Assembly: GCA_963780655.1 (NCBI GenBank)
Contig: CAWACP010000007.1
Span: forward strand, 62,001-126,000
Origin: CAWACP01 sp963780655
GTDB lineage: Bacteria; Acidobacteriota; Terriglobia; Bryobacterales; Bryobacteraceae
DNA: 64,000 nucleotides
Direction of reading: 5' to 3'
Made by a program: the position numbers and the translations under genes. Position 1 is the stretch's first letter; each line of letters begins with the position of its first letter. Below the pieces are notes generated by a model. It made no database searches. It had not been told where the DNA came from and saw nothing but the letters and a program-made list of their open reading frames with translations. Positions 51,555 to 61,500 of the stretch are shown here, one piece after another.

Positions 51555-51684
51555 GACGCCAGTGTTGAAGTGCCATCATAGCCTGGCGGGACACGGCGCG
51601 CGACCGGAGTTGTCACCGTTACAGGTTCCCTGGACGGACCATGGGTGGCGTCCACACAGGGTACAGGAAGGGAGGACCATCACC

Positions 51685-52179
51685 ATGTGCGATTATTCGC
51701 TGTTTGCGCATCCAAACCGGCTGGCGCGTGAGGGAGAGCGACTGGAAGTGTACAGATTCTCGTCAATGTCGATTGGGCTGGCGTCGCCGGCCAACATTCT
51801 GGAGCGACAGCAGCGAAAGCGTTCACGCACTGAGCCACAGCGCCGTTTCTCATTGCGGGCAGTGCTGGCATGGCTGAATCCTCCGGAGCCGGAGGAAGCT
51901 GTCTGCGCGGTGTGCATTCCGCCCGGCGCGCGCCTCCTGATTCGCGACATTCGCAAAGACCTGCAGCGCGAGTTCGGGGTAGCCGAGCAGGAGGAGGTCA
52001 CGTTCGTTGAGCTGGGCCTCGATGAACACCGCTACCGCGATGCGGTGAGATTCTCCAACGGCCGCGAGTTGCTGTTGCAGCGTTTGCGCGAGGGCCAGCG
52101 AGTGGATGTGCTGAGCCTCGGCGGCGCTGCTGCGGAACCGCGAACTGCCGAGCATCGACTCGAATCCGTTTTCGAATAG
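51685..52179 (+). CDS. Conserved-looking small protein starting MCDYSLFAHPNRLA
   Basis: This is a 164-residue soluble protein. A short N-terminal conserved-looking box (MCDYSLFAHPNRLAREGERL) and a C-terminal part (FVELGLDEHRYRDAVRFSNG ... LLLQRLREGQ) are separated by a charged linker. Cys at VCAVCIPPGARLLIRD. GGAAGGGAGGACC lies upstream. The function is unknown. Confidence 0.65.
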   Translation: MCDYSLFAHPNRLAREGERLEVYRFSSMSIGLASPANILERQQRKRSRTEPQRRFSLRAVLAWLNPPEPEEAVCAVCIPPGARLLIRDIRKDLQREFGVAEQEEVTFVELGLDEHRYRDAVRFSNGRELLLQRLREGQRVDVLSLGGAAAEPRTAEHRLESVFE

Positions 52180-52245
52180 CGCTCACGCCTGCGAACCGCT
52201 CGCAGGTCTGGCCGTGCGATTGCACGCGCACGGGCGGGGGTACCG

Positions 52246-52488
52246 ATGAAAAGAGTTTCAGGCATTCTCGCTGTAGCTGCGTTCGCGGCAGGCATGGCGG
52301 TTGCGCAGGACGGCGGGAAGCAGGACGTGAAGGACGCCGGGTCCGATATGAAGGACGCGGCAAAGGATACCGGTCACGCGGCAAAGCATACCGGCAAGGC
52401 CGTGAAAAAGGGCGCCAGGAAAGCTGTTCACAAGACCGCGAACAAAACCGAAGAAGGCGCCGCCAAAGTGAAGGAGAAGACCGAGTAG
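52246..52488 (+). CDS. Small exported Lys/Ala-rich amphipathic protein
   Basis: This is an 80-residue protein with a signal peptide (RVSGILAVAAFAAGMAVAQ) and repeated 11-residue-like units (DVKDAGSDMKDAAKDTGHAAK, GKAVKKGARKAVHKTANK) typical of LEA/CsbD-like stress proteins. A weak terminator follows at 52490-52515 (CAGG...CCTG then T6). Confidence 0.6.
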   Translation: MKRVSGILAVAAFAAGMAVAQDGGKQDVKDAGSDMKDAAKDTGHAAKHTGKAVKKGARKAVHKTANKTEEGAAKVKEKTE

Positions 52489-52522
52489 TCAGGACTGGGA
52501 CGGGCCTGCTTTTTTCGGTGGA

Positions 52523-52599
52523 TGGTGCGCCCGGCATGACTCGAACATGCGACCTTCTGGTTCGTAGCCAGACGCTCTATCCAACTGAGCTACGGGCGC
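52523..52599 (-). tRNA. tRNA-Arg(ACG)
   Basis: This is a 77-nt tRNA with encoded CCA. Acceptor GCGCCCG pairs with CGGGCGC. The D-arm contains AGCTCAGTTGGATAGAGC, the anticodon loop is CTACGAA (anticodon ACG), the T-arm has GTTCGAGTC, and the end is ACCA. The wobble A is expected to be deaminated to I. No integrase adjoins it. Confidence 0.95.
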
Positions 52600-52856
52600 G
52601 GTCTGTGGATGGAACTACCTGCACGCAAGGGTTCGCGTGTGCGTCCATTGCCTTTTCATCTTAGCATCGCTACTCGCGCCGCGGCCACGGTTCCGGAGCG
52701 TCCGGAGCGTCCGAGACGTTTGCTAATCCGAATGAGGCAGAGATCAGGTTCATCGCGTTCGATGCGGTATCGCGGTAATTGCCCGGCGACATCTGGTCCA
52801 CGCATCGCGGTCCTTCGAGGCCTCTGCCTGCGCTATCGACAGCGGCCTGAGCATCT

Positions 52857-54464
52857 TCATGCCAGCGTGAGATAGAGGGCCGTCACCGATGCCGGCGCGA
52901 AACGATGAACCAGCCGGCCGCCGCCTGCGCTCACGCTGACCGGTTCCGGGTGCACGGCGTCGGGGTGTTCGAAATCGTTGTGAGCGTGCAGATCGGCGCT
53001 GGTCAACACCCGGCCGCTCCCGCCGGAAATGGATGCGCCGCGCACCACGATCTCCGTGTCCACCGCCGCGGTGGGATGCGGGTTCACCACCGTAACCGTC
53101 GCATTCCTGCCGTTGATTGACGCGGAGCCGTTCAGGCCCCACAGGCTGGCCTGCGCTCCGTTGCGATCGTAACTGACCGGGGGCGCGGCGAACTCGGTTC
53201 GCACAGCCTGCGCGCCCATGTGCGGCAGATACATTTTGAACACGTGATAAACCGGCGTCAGCACGAACTGATCTCCGCGCGCCAGCATCAGCGAGTGCAG
53301 ACAATTGATAAGCTGCGCGGCGTTCGCCATGGCCACTTTGTCGGCGTGGCGCTGAAAGATGTCGAGCGTGAGGCCGCTGAGGAGCCCATCGCGCAGCGTG
53401 AGCATCTGCGAGAGGATGTACTTCGACCTCGGTTCGATCTCGGTCCCGGATTTGTACCAGGCGCCCCACTCGTCGACGATCAGCTTCATGTGATGCTGCG
53501 GGTCCGATTCGGCCATCACCGCCCAGTTATCGCGGATCAGCGTTTCCATCACGCTGCCCTGGCTGAGCAGTTCGAACCACTCCAACTCGCTAAAGTTCAG
53601 GGCGTCGCGCTTGCCGAGGTTCCAGTCCTCGGTGCGGCCCGCGCTGAGGTTCCAGGTGTAGTAATGCATGGAAAGGCCGCCGATGCTGCGGACCTCGTGC
53701 TTTTCAGCCATGGCCCGGAGGAGCCTGCGCGTCCAGTCCACGTCGCCGCCGTTGGGGCCGGACGCGACAAGGTCGAGACGTTTGGCATAGCGTGGAACCC
53801 AGGCGGTGAACCGGCGAAACTCAGAGGCATATTCTTCCGGCAGAAAGTTGCCGCCGCAGCCCCAGGATTCGTTCCCCACGCCCCAGTAACGAACGTCATA
53901 CGGTTCCGGATGACCCTGCGCGGCGCGTTGGCGCGCGCCCTCGGTGCTGCCCGCCGGCGAATTGCAGTACTCGATCCACATGTTGAAGTCGTGGGCGTTG
54001 AGGCCCCGCAGATTCGCGGCCAGGTATGGCTTCGCGCCGGTCAGGTCGCAGAAGCGCATGAACTCCTGCGTTCCAAACGCGTTCGATTCGATTCCGCCCC
54101 AGAAATTGGTCCGGGGTTTGCGTTCCGCCTCAGGACCGATTCCGTCGCGCCAGTCGTAGCTGTCGGCGAAGCAACCGCCCGGCCAGCGGACCACCGGGGC
54201 ATGGATCGCTTTCAGAGCGTCGATGACGGCTCGGCGGATGCCGCCCTCGTTGGGAATCTTCGAGTCCCTGCCCACCCAGACGCCGTCGTAGATGACCCCG
54301 CCAAGGTGCTCGATGAAGTGCCCGTAGATCTCCGGCGCAATCACGCCCACAGGTTCGGCCGGAAGTATCTCGATGTGCGCGGCGGGCGCGTCGGACCGCA
54401 GCCCAACGGCGGCGAGCCCCCAGGCCGCAAGCCCTTTCAGAAACTCCCTGCGATCGGCCGGCAT
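52857..54464 (-). CDS. Tat-exported GH51 alpha-L-arabinofuranosidase
   Basis: This is a 535-residue GH51 enzyme. The N-terminus RREFLKGLAAWGLAAVG is a Tat signal. Family motifs are HFIEHLGGVIYDGVW, VRWPGGCFADSYDW, the acid/base Glu in WGVGNESWGCGG and the nucleophile Glu in LIVDEWGAWY. It releases L-arabinose from arabinan or arabinoxylan outside the cytoplasm. GGGAGGG supports the ATG. It follows the second GH51 gene by 13 bp, so the pair is one operon. Confidence 0.93.
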   Translation of the reverse strand: MPADRREFLKGLAAWGLAAVGLRSDAPAAHIEILPAEPVGVIAPEIYGHFIEHLGGVIYDGVWVGRDSKIPNEGGIRRAVIDALKAIHAPVVRWPGGCFADSYDWRDGIGPEAERKPRTNFWGGIESNAFGTQEFMRFCDLTGAKPYLAANLRGLNAHDFNMWIEYCNSPAGSTEGARQRAAQGHPEPYDVRYWGVGNESWGCGGNFLPEEYASEFRRFTAWVPRYAKRLDLVASGPNGGDVDWTRRLLRAMAEKHEVRSIGGLSMHYYTWNLSAGRTEDWNLGKRDALNFSELEWFELLSQGSVMETLIRDNWAVMAESDPQHHMKLIVDEWGAWYKSGTEIEPRSKYILSQMLTLRDGLLSGLTLDIFQRHADKVAMANAAQLINCLHSLMLARGDQFVLTPVYHVFKMYLPHMGAQAVRTEFAAPPVSYDRNGAQASLWGLNGSASINGRNATVTVVNPHPTAAVDTEIVVRGASISGGSGRVLTSADLHAHNDFEHPDAVHPEPVSVSAGGGRLVHRFAPASVTALYLTLA

Positions 54465-54477
54465 AGTCCCTCCCTGG

Positions 54478-56043
54478 TCAGGTCAGTTGCAGAGTAAGTA
54501 TGGTAAGTGAGTGCTTCGGGAAATTGTAAGTGAAGCCATTATGATCCCCGCCGCTCTTTATGGTGCGCGTGGCAGGCCGGATACGTTCATCGCCGAAGCC
54601 GTTCACTGCCTTCAGATCGGGGTTGTTCATTTCCCAGACGCCCACATCCGGCGACACCTGGCCTTCCACATTGTCTATTCGCGCGGAGATGTCCGAATCA
54701 GGGCTGCGGTTCAGAACGTTGACGAAGACCCGGCGAGTCTTTGGGTCATAAGTCGTGGAGACATCGAGATACCCGATCTGGCGGCCGTTGTAGCTGTAAG
54801 TTGGAGAGGAAACCAGCGTATCGAGCGACAAGTTCCCGCGCTGTTTCCCGTACTCGCGCACGGGCCAGTAAATGGTTTGCCGGAACATGCCGTCCTTGTT
54901 GGTCATCATGGGCGCGATGACGTTTACCAATTGCGCGAGATTCGCCAGCCGGACGACATCCGCATGGCGCAGGAAGGAATTGAAAAACATGCCCATGGCC
55001 AGCGAATCCTCGAAGTTGTACCGTTCCTCGAGCCCATTACGGCCGATTTCAAACTCGCTGCCTCCGCGTGCCCTGTACCAGACATTCCATTCATCGAAGG
55101 CGATGTAAATGGGCCGATGCGTGATCTGGCTTTCTTCGGCGGCGCGGATCTGTCCGGCGACGATATCGATGCGCCGATCGATGTTCGACCCTTCGCCAAG
55201 AAACTGCTCCAGATTGTTCTCGGGATTGCCGATGTAAGTGTGCAGCGAGATGTAATCGATGTCGTTCTTCAGATAGTCCAGCACGGTACGGTTCCAGCCG
55301 ATCCAGTCGTAACCGGGGCGGAAGTTTGAGGAGCCGCTGGCGATCAACTGAATGGAATCGTCCGCGCGCCGCATAGCCTTCGCCGCTTCGAGTGCGAATT
55401 TGGCGTAATCCTCCGCGGTCTTGTGGCCCAGTTGCCACGGTCCGTCAATCTCGTTGCCGAGTCCCCAGATCTTCACCTTCCAGGGCTGATCATGACCGTT
55501 GGCGCGCCGGAGATCCGCGTAGTAGGTGTGGGCGGGTTCGTTGCAGTACTCCACCCAGTGGCGCGCTTCGTCGATGCTGCCGAGGCCGGCGTTGATGCAG
55601 ATATACGGCTCGGCGCCGGTGCGCTCGCAGTACTTCAGAAAGTCGTCGGTTCCGAACTGGTTCGATTCGAGAGCGCCCCAGGCATCGTCGCGCCGTGCGG
55701 GCCGCTTGTCCTTCGGGCCGACGCCGTCGATCCAGTGGTACCCCGAGACGAAATTCCCGCCGGGCCAGCGCAGCAGCGATACGTTCAGGTCTTTGACGCC
55801 CTCCATCACGTCTTTGCGGAAGCCGTCGGAATCCGACAAAGGGTTGCCCGGGTCATAGATGCCGCCGTAGATACAGCGCCCGAGATGCTCGGTAAAGTTG
55901 CCGAACAGGCGCGGGTTGACCTCGCCTATCACGCGCTCGGTATCGATCTTAATGCGCGCCGCTGGCTTCTCGGCGGCAGAGGACCAGGAGACGGCGGCAA
56001 CGAGAACCGCGGTGAGCGTGAGCGTTCGCTTCGTGGCGATCAT
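54478..56043 (-). CDS. Sec-exported GH51 alpha-L-arabinofuranosidase
   Basis: This is a 521-residue GH51 enzyme with a Sec signal (LTLTAVLVAAVSWSSAAE). The motifs are NFTEHLGRCIYGGIY, LLRWPGGNFVSGYHW, acid/base Glu in IWGLGNEIDGPWQ and nucleophile Glu in YIAFDEWNVWYR. It is related to but clearly different from its neighbour, and exported by a different route. The ATG at 56043 is 9 bp from a LacI-type operator. Confidence 0.93.
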   Translation of the reverse strand: MIATKRTLTLTAVLVAAVSWSSAAEKPAARIKIDTERVIGEVNPRLFGNFTEHLGRCIYGGIYDPGNPLSDSDGFRKDVMEGVKDLNVSLLRWPGGNFVSGYHWIDGVGPKDKRPARRDDAWGALESNQFGTDDFLKYCERTGAEPYICINAGLGSIDEARHWVEYCNEPAHTYYADLRRANGHDQPWKVKIWGLGNEIDGPWQLGHKTAEDYAKFALEAAKAMRRADDSIQLIASGSSNFRPGYDWIGWNRTVLDYLKNDIDYISLHTYIGNPENNLEQFLGEGSNIDRRIDIVAGQIRAAEESQITHRPIYIAFDEWNVWYRARGGSEFEIGRNGLEERYNFEDSLAMGMFFNSFLRHADVVRLANLAQLVNVIAPMMTNKDGMFRQTIYWPVREYGKQRGNLSLDTLVSSPTYSYNGRQIGYLDVSTTYDPKTRRVFVNVLNRSPDSDISARIDNVEGQVSPDVGVWEMNNPDLKAVNGFGDERIRPATRTIKSGGDHNGFTYNFPKHSLTILTLQLT

Positions 56044-56051
56044 GGTGATCC

Positions 56052-56065
56052 TGTAAACGATTTCA
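56052..56065. promoter_or_regulatory. LacI-family operator before the GH51 operon
   Basis: TGTAAACGATTTCA matches the LacI/GalR consensus TGTAAACGTTTACA at 12 of 14 positions. It lies 9 bp upstream of the GH51 ATG, next to the divergent lacI-type gene. Confidence 0.6.
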
Positions 56066-56199
56066 GAAGAATCGTACGCCGAGCGCCGCTGTGGAGTCAA
56101 GTGCGTGGCCCGCGTTGCACGGCCAGGGATGTCTGCTCCACGGTGGGAGCCGTTTTCGGATAGAATTACTTCTCAGAACACCATTTCGGATCAAGCAGG

Positions 56200-57240
56200 A
56201 TGAGTCTGAAAGAAGTTGCGCGGCGAGCTCGCGTATCCACCGCAACAGTTTCGCGCGTTCTGAACGGCGTGGACGTGGTGAAGAACTCTACTCGGAGCCG
56301 CGTAATGAAAGCGGTCTCAGAGCTGAATTACCATCCGAACCTGCACGCCCGAAGCCTGGCAGGGGGCGTCAGCAGAACGCTGGGCGTCATCGTCTCGAAT
56401 CTGGAGAATCCGTTCTTCCTCGATGTGTACCGCTCGCTCGAACGCGATTGTCACGCCAACGGGTATGAAATCGTTGTCGCCAACACCGACTACCGTTCCG
56501 AGCAGTTGGTGGCCAGCGTCAGGTTGATGATCGGACGGCGCGTTGCCGGGTTGGCCGCCATTGTCTCGGAGATGGATCAGGAACTGATTGCCGAGTTGCT
56601 CGACAGCAGGATTCCGGTAGTGTTCTACGACGTGGGTCCGACAGAACGGAACATCACCAACATCCGCCTGAATTACCGCAAAGGCATCGAGCGGATTGTC
56701 GAGTACCTGTCGGCGCTCGGCCACGAGAAGTTCGGCTTTGTGGGCCACCACGCGGCGCTCGGCCCCATTGACGAAAGGCGCGCAGCCCTGTTTGAGGCGA
56801 TTGCGAGGCATTGCGCCGGCGCCGATATTCGCGTGGCCGGCGACGCCGATACTCTGGAGGGCGGCATGCAAGCCGCGCGGCAGATCCTTTCATCGGGCTT
56901 CCCCGCCACGGCCATAGTCTGCGTCAACGACCTGATGGCCGTCGGCGTTCTGAAGGAGTTGAGGGAACGTGGCATTCGCGTGCCCGACGACATATCGGTG
57001 ACCGGCTTCGACAATATCAAATTGTCGCAGTTTTGTTTTCCGCCCCTGACCACCGTTGACATTCCCAGAGAGCGCATTGGCCACATACTGTACTCGATGC
57101 TCTCAAACCCGCAGGCAGCCGCTCCGGATGGCCGGGAGATCATCATAGATCCCGAATTTCTGGTACGCGAATCTACCGGTCCGGCGCGTTCGGCGGAACT
57201 CACCGGGAAGTCCGCGGGTTTTCTGGCGCGCGGCACCTAA
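56200..57240 (+). CDS. LacI-family regulator of the arabinoside locus
   Basis: This is a 346-residue LacI/GalR protein. The DNA-binding part is SLKEVARRARVSTATVSRVLNG with hinge ELNYHPNLHARSL; the effector domain begins TLGVIVSNLENPFFLDVYR, with GFDNIKLSQFCFPPLTTVDIP. It lies divergent to the GH51 operon and upstream of the GguC-like gene and probably represses both; the ligand may be arabinose or an arabino-oligomer. A -10-like TAGAAT lies at 56161-56166. Confidence 0.9.
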   Translation: MSLKEVARRARVSTATVSRVLNGVDVVKNSTRSRVMKAVSELNYHPNLHARSLAGGVSRTLGVIVSNLENPFFLDVYRSLERDCHANGYEIVVANTDYRSEQLVASVRLMIGRRVAGLAAIVSEMDQELIAELLDSRIPVVFYDVGPTERNITNIRLNYRKGIERIVEYLSALGHEKFGFVGHHAALGPIDERRAALFEAIARHCAGADIRVAGDADTLEGGMQAARQILSSGFPATAIVCVNDLMAVGVLKELRERGIRVPDDISVTGFDNIKLSQFCFPPLTTVDIPRERIGHILYSMLSNPQAAAPDGREIIIDPEFLVRESTGPARSAELTGKSAGFLARGT

Positions 57241-57310
57241 GAACACAGCGGAGGCGGCGCGTGTTGCGAACGCTTACAGGGCCTGTGATGAAATAAATGC
57301 CAGTTTCGGG

Positions 57311-57372
57311 ACCGCTCCCTTACGGTCGCGGCTCTGTAACGCCTTTCTGAGCAGTGACCGTAAGGGAGCGGT
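57311..57372. repeat. Palindromic repeat, type C, copy 3
   Basis: Arms 57311-57334 and 57349-57372 pair at 22 of 24 positions (ACCGCTCCCTTACGGTC...). The loop is 14 bp. It lies between lacI and gguC. Confidence 0.9.
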
Positions 57373-57434
57373 TGGCATGGTTATTTCATGACAGACGCTT
57401 ACCAGACCTGGCGGATGAAGCTGCAGGTTCGCGA

Positions 57435-58436
57435 ATGATCCGTCTTGTGCAATTGGAGGGAACAAGCGGCCGGAGACTCGCGTTGGTGGACGAGCCGTGG
57501 TTACTGCTGCTCGACGGCTGCCTCTCGGCGTACGCACTGGCGCAGGCGTGCATCGAGCAGGGATGCAGCGTTTCCGCGGTGCTGGGCGGACTCCTTGCCG
57601 GGGAACGAATCGACTACGACGAGGTATACACAGGCGCATCCACCTGGAAGCTCCTACCCTCGGCCGACTACCCTCGCGAGCCGGCCCGATGCATGGTGAG
57701 CGGTACGGGCCTTACCCATATGGCGAGCGCGCGGAATCGCCAGGCCATGCACGGCAAACCGGAAGACCTCACCGACAGCATGCGCATGTATCAGTGGGGC
57801 GTCGAGGGCGGGAGGCCGTCCGGCGGTGAACCCGGCGTGGCTCCGGAGTGGTTCTACAAAGGAACCGGGACATGCCTGCGTGCGCACAACGAGCCGCTGG
57901 AGGTTCCCGAGTTTGCCGCGGACGGCGGCGAAGAGCCGGAGATCGCCGGCGTGTACATGATCGATTCGCAGGGCGCGCCGCGGCGCATCGGCTTCACTCA
58001 GGGCAATGAGTTTTCCGACCACGAATTCGAGCGGCGCAACTACCTGTACCTGGCGGCGTCGAAGCTCCGATCCTGCTCCATCGGACCGGAGCTGGTGATC
58101 GGCGCGGAGTTTGATTCCGTCGCCGGAGAGGTGGCCATCGAACGGGACGGCCGGCCGCTGTGGTCGAGAGCCATCCGCACCGGCGAGCGCGCGATGTCGC
58201 ACACGCTGGCGAATCTGGAGCATCATCATTTCAAGTTCGAGGCGCACCGGCGGCCCGGCGATCTGCACATCCATTTCTTCGGCGCGGACGCGTTCAGCTT
58301 CGGCGACAGCGTTCGGCTGGAAGAAGGCGACGTCATGCAGGTGCACTTCGAAGGCTTTGGCCGCGCGTTGCGCAATCTACTGCACAAAGCCGCTCCCGCC
58401 GGGCGGTTGGCACCGTCGCGTCCACTGGAAGCGTAA
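57435..58436 (+). CDS. GguC/AraD1-family (FAH-fold) sugar-acid protein
   Basis: This is a 333-residue fumarylacetoacetate-hydrolase-fold protein. Characteristic segments are TGLTHMASARNRQAMHGK, APEWFYKGTGTCLRAHNEPL, GFTQGNEFSDHEFERRNYLYLAASKLRSCS-like (metal-binding E/D residues) and HTLANLEHHHFKFEAHRRPG. The family is called GguC or AraD1 and is tied to nonphosphorylated L-arabinose breakdown, where it is proposed to act on a keto-deoxy sugar acid. The GH51/LacI neighbours support this. The upstream in-frame part is repeat sequence. Confidence 0.82.
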   Translation: MIRLVQLEGTSGRRLALVDEPWLLLLDGCLSAYALAQACIEQGCSVSAVLGGLLAGERIDYDEVYTGASTWKLLPSADYPREPARCMVSGTGLTHMASARNRQAMHGKPEDLTDSMRMYQWGVEGGRPSGGEPGVAPEWFYKGTGTCLRAHNEPLEVPEFAADGGEEPEIAGVYMIDSQGAPRRIGFTQGNEFSDHEFERRNYLYLAASKLRSCSIGPELVIGAEFDSVAGEVAIERDGRPLWSRAIRTGERAMSHTLANLEHHHFKFEAHRRPGDLHIHFFGADAFSFGDSVRLEEGDVMQVHFEGFGRALRNLLHKAAPAGRLAPSRPLEA

Positions 58437-58514
58437 ACGCTCGCGGCGCGGCCCAAATCGGATTTATCCGAAGGCCCCGCAAGTCCGTTATTGGGCTATA
58501 CTCCAGCGATTGCC

Positions 58515-61500
58515 ATGTCGCTCACCCGAGTAACCTCTCTTTCCATCCTCTTCACAGCCGCCATTCTCACTCCTCCGGTCAGCGCCCAGTGGACTACGGC
58601 CACTGTCGACGGAGTGATCCAGGCCGGCGAGTACGGCAACACGTCGAACGGAACAAACCAGATCGGCACCAATACCTCGCAGACCTGGTACATGACGTGG
58701 GACGCCGTCAATCTCTACGTCGGCATTACCAACGCCAACCTTGCCGAGGGCGCTGTGATCTATATCGGAACGGGCGGCAGCGGCGCTACATCGGGCGAGG
58801 ACTACGACGGGACGAGCTTCTCGTCGCTGCCCTTTCCCGCCCAGTTCGTGACCTATGTCAAAGACGGGTATCGCGAGTACCGCACCTACAGCGGCGGCTC
58901 CTGGTCGGGCCCAACCTCGGGCTACGGCGCCTACGCTTCCAATGGCAACGGGAACGTGCGTGAGGTGGCGATTCCATGGTCGGCGGTCACGGGGGGCGGC
59001 GGAATCCCGGCATCGTTCAATTTCTTCGGATACCTGACGTCATCCGGCGGGTACGTCTACGGCCAGGTCCCCAACGATAACTCTGGCATGAATATAGGAA
59101 CATCCGCGACCTACACGCAATACTATTCCGTCAGCAATACCGGCAACGGCGTCAGCACCCCTCCGTTCGCCAACGAGCAGCCGTCCGGATTCAGCGCAGG
59201 CGATAAAGCCGGGTTCTATCACAACACCTTCGATCCGTTTTATCGGAGCACAGAGGGCGCGGCAGTGGAGGGCGCGGCGGTGACCCTGCGCTTCCGTACG
59301 CTGCATGCTACGGGCGTATGGAGCCTGACTCTGCGGGCGTACAACTTCGATACGGGCAGCGGCAACACCACCGGGCCCATCGACACCAGCATGCCCTTCG
59401 ATCAGAACATCACGGTAGGCAGCACCGAGTACGACATCTGGAAAACCACCATCACGCTGCCTTCGTCGCCGAGCGTGTATTACTACAAATTCAAAATCAC
59501 CAAAGACACTACCACCGGTTTCTACAGCGACGATTATCTGGATGATTACGACAACCTGAACAAGGATGGAACCGGCGCAGCGTCCGATGGCGAGCCTTTC
59601 AACTCCTTCCAGATCACGGTCTACGATCCGAACTTCCAGACACCCGGCTGGATGGCCGCCGCGAACATCTATGAGATCTTTCCGGATCGTTTCCGCAACG
59701 GAGACTCCACCAATGACTATTGCGTGAATGGATCGTCTGCCGGATGCCCGTCGTTCTACGGCCAGCCGCCCTCGAGCAATATTGCAGTCACTCCCTGGAA
59801 TACGCTGCTCTGCGATCCCAACAATTCCGGCAGCGGGTGCTACAACAACTTCGGCAGCATCTTCTACGGAGGAGACCTGCTGGGCATTCAGAAGGAGCTG
59901 GATTACATCCAGGGCCTGGGATTCGATTCCATCTATATGACGCCCATCTTCGAGGCCAGCTCTAACCACCGCTACGACACGGACGACTACAAGAACGTCG
60001 ACCCCGCGTTGGGTGGCAACGCTGCGCTCACGTCTTTGATGACCGAGATGAACCGCCGCGGCATGCGGGCCATCTTCGACGGGGTGTTCAATCACGCCTC
60101 ATCCGACAGCACCTACTTCAACCGCTATAACCGCTTCGCGACGGTGGGTGCCTGCCAGTCGCTTTCGTCGATGTACCGTACGTGGTTCCATTTCAATGAC
60201 AACAACGTGCCGTGCACTTCAACAGACTATCCGGGCTGGGCCGGCTTCGACAGCCTGCCTTCGTTCGACCATACGCAGAAGGCCGTGCAGGACTTCTTCT
60301 TCAGCGGATCGCCCGATAACGTGATGCTGCACTGGTTCAATGCGGGCGCTTCCGGTTGGCGGTTCGACGTGGCCCCCGATCCGAACTTCCCACACTCCTG
60401 GTGGGTCTCCACACGGCAGTACGCCAAAGGCTATCGGAGCGACGGCCCGCTGATCGGCGAAATCTGGCCTAATGCCAGCCAGTGGCTCGCCGGCGACCAG
60501 CTCGATTCGACGATGAACTACCGATTCCGGCGCAATGTGACGGGCTTTGCACGCGGCCAGTACGGATGGTCCGACAACAACGACAACGGCAACGACTCGA
60601 TCATTCCGCTCACGCCCAGCCAGTTCGATACGGCCATGCGCGCGGTGCGCGACGATTACCCGCCGCAGGCCACCTCGGCCATGATGAACCTGATGGATTC
60701 GCCGGACACCAACCGCGTTCTTTACGTGCTCACGGAACTGGGTGACACCGGCCTGACCCAGGCAAAGCAGCGTCTGGAACTCGCCGCGCTGTTCCAGTTC
60801 ACCTACATCGGCGCGCCAATGGTCTATTACGGCGACGAGGCGGCCATCAACGCGCCCTCGCGCTTCAGCAGCTCCAGCGGTCCGGTCGGCGATCCCTATA
60901 ATCGTGCGCCGTATCCGTGGACCGATCAGGCAGGCGACCCCAGCGTGTACGGTCCGCCGGATCAGAGCGTCATCGGGTTCTATACGAAGCTCGGCCACCT
61001 GCGAAAACAGTATCCCGAGCTGTGGAACGGCGCGTTCGTCACCTTGTTGACCGGAGACACGCAGCAGGCAACAACGGCGGGCAGCACCTACGCCTATGCG
61101 CGTGTGGGCAGCCAAACGGCCATTGTGGCGCTGAACAACGGCTCGGCCACAAACACGCCGGTTATCCCGGTTGGCGCTTACTATTCCGACGGCACAACGC
61201 TTCAGGACGCGCTCAGTGGAGAGAAGTACAGCGTTTCCGGCGGCAAGGTGTCGCCATCGCTCAATGCGATGAGCGGCGTGGTTCTGCTTCCGTATCCCGC
61301 ATCCGTTGACGTCACTCCGCCAACCGGCAGCATTAGTCTGAACCCGCCCGCTAACGGGAACGGCTGGAACAATTCATCGCCTGTCACGGCCACCATCACC
61401 GGAAGCGATGCGGGCAGCGGGGTCAGCCAGATCCGGCACTGGGTGGACGGGGGCAGCGTCAACGTTTCCACCAGTTCTCCGGTCTCCACCAGCATCTCCG

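Noticed and set aside
52523..52599. tRNA-Arg as an attachment site of an integrated element
   Set aside because: No integrase gene and no repeated tRNA 3' end were seen on either side.
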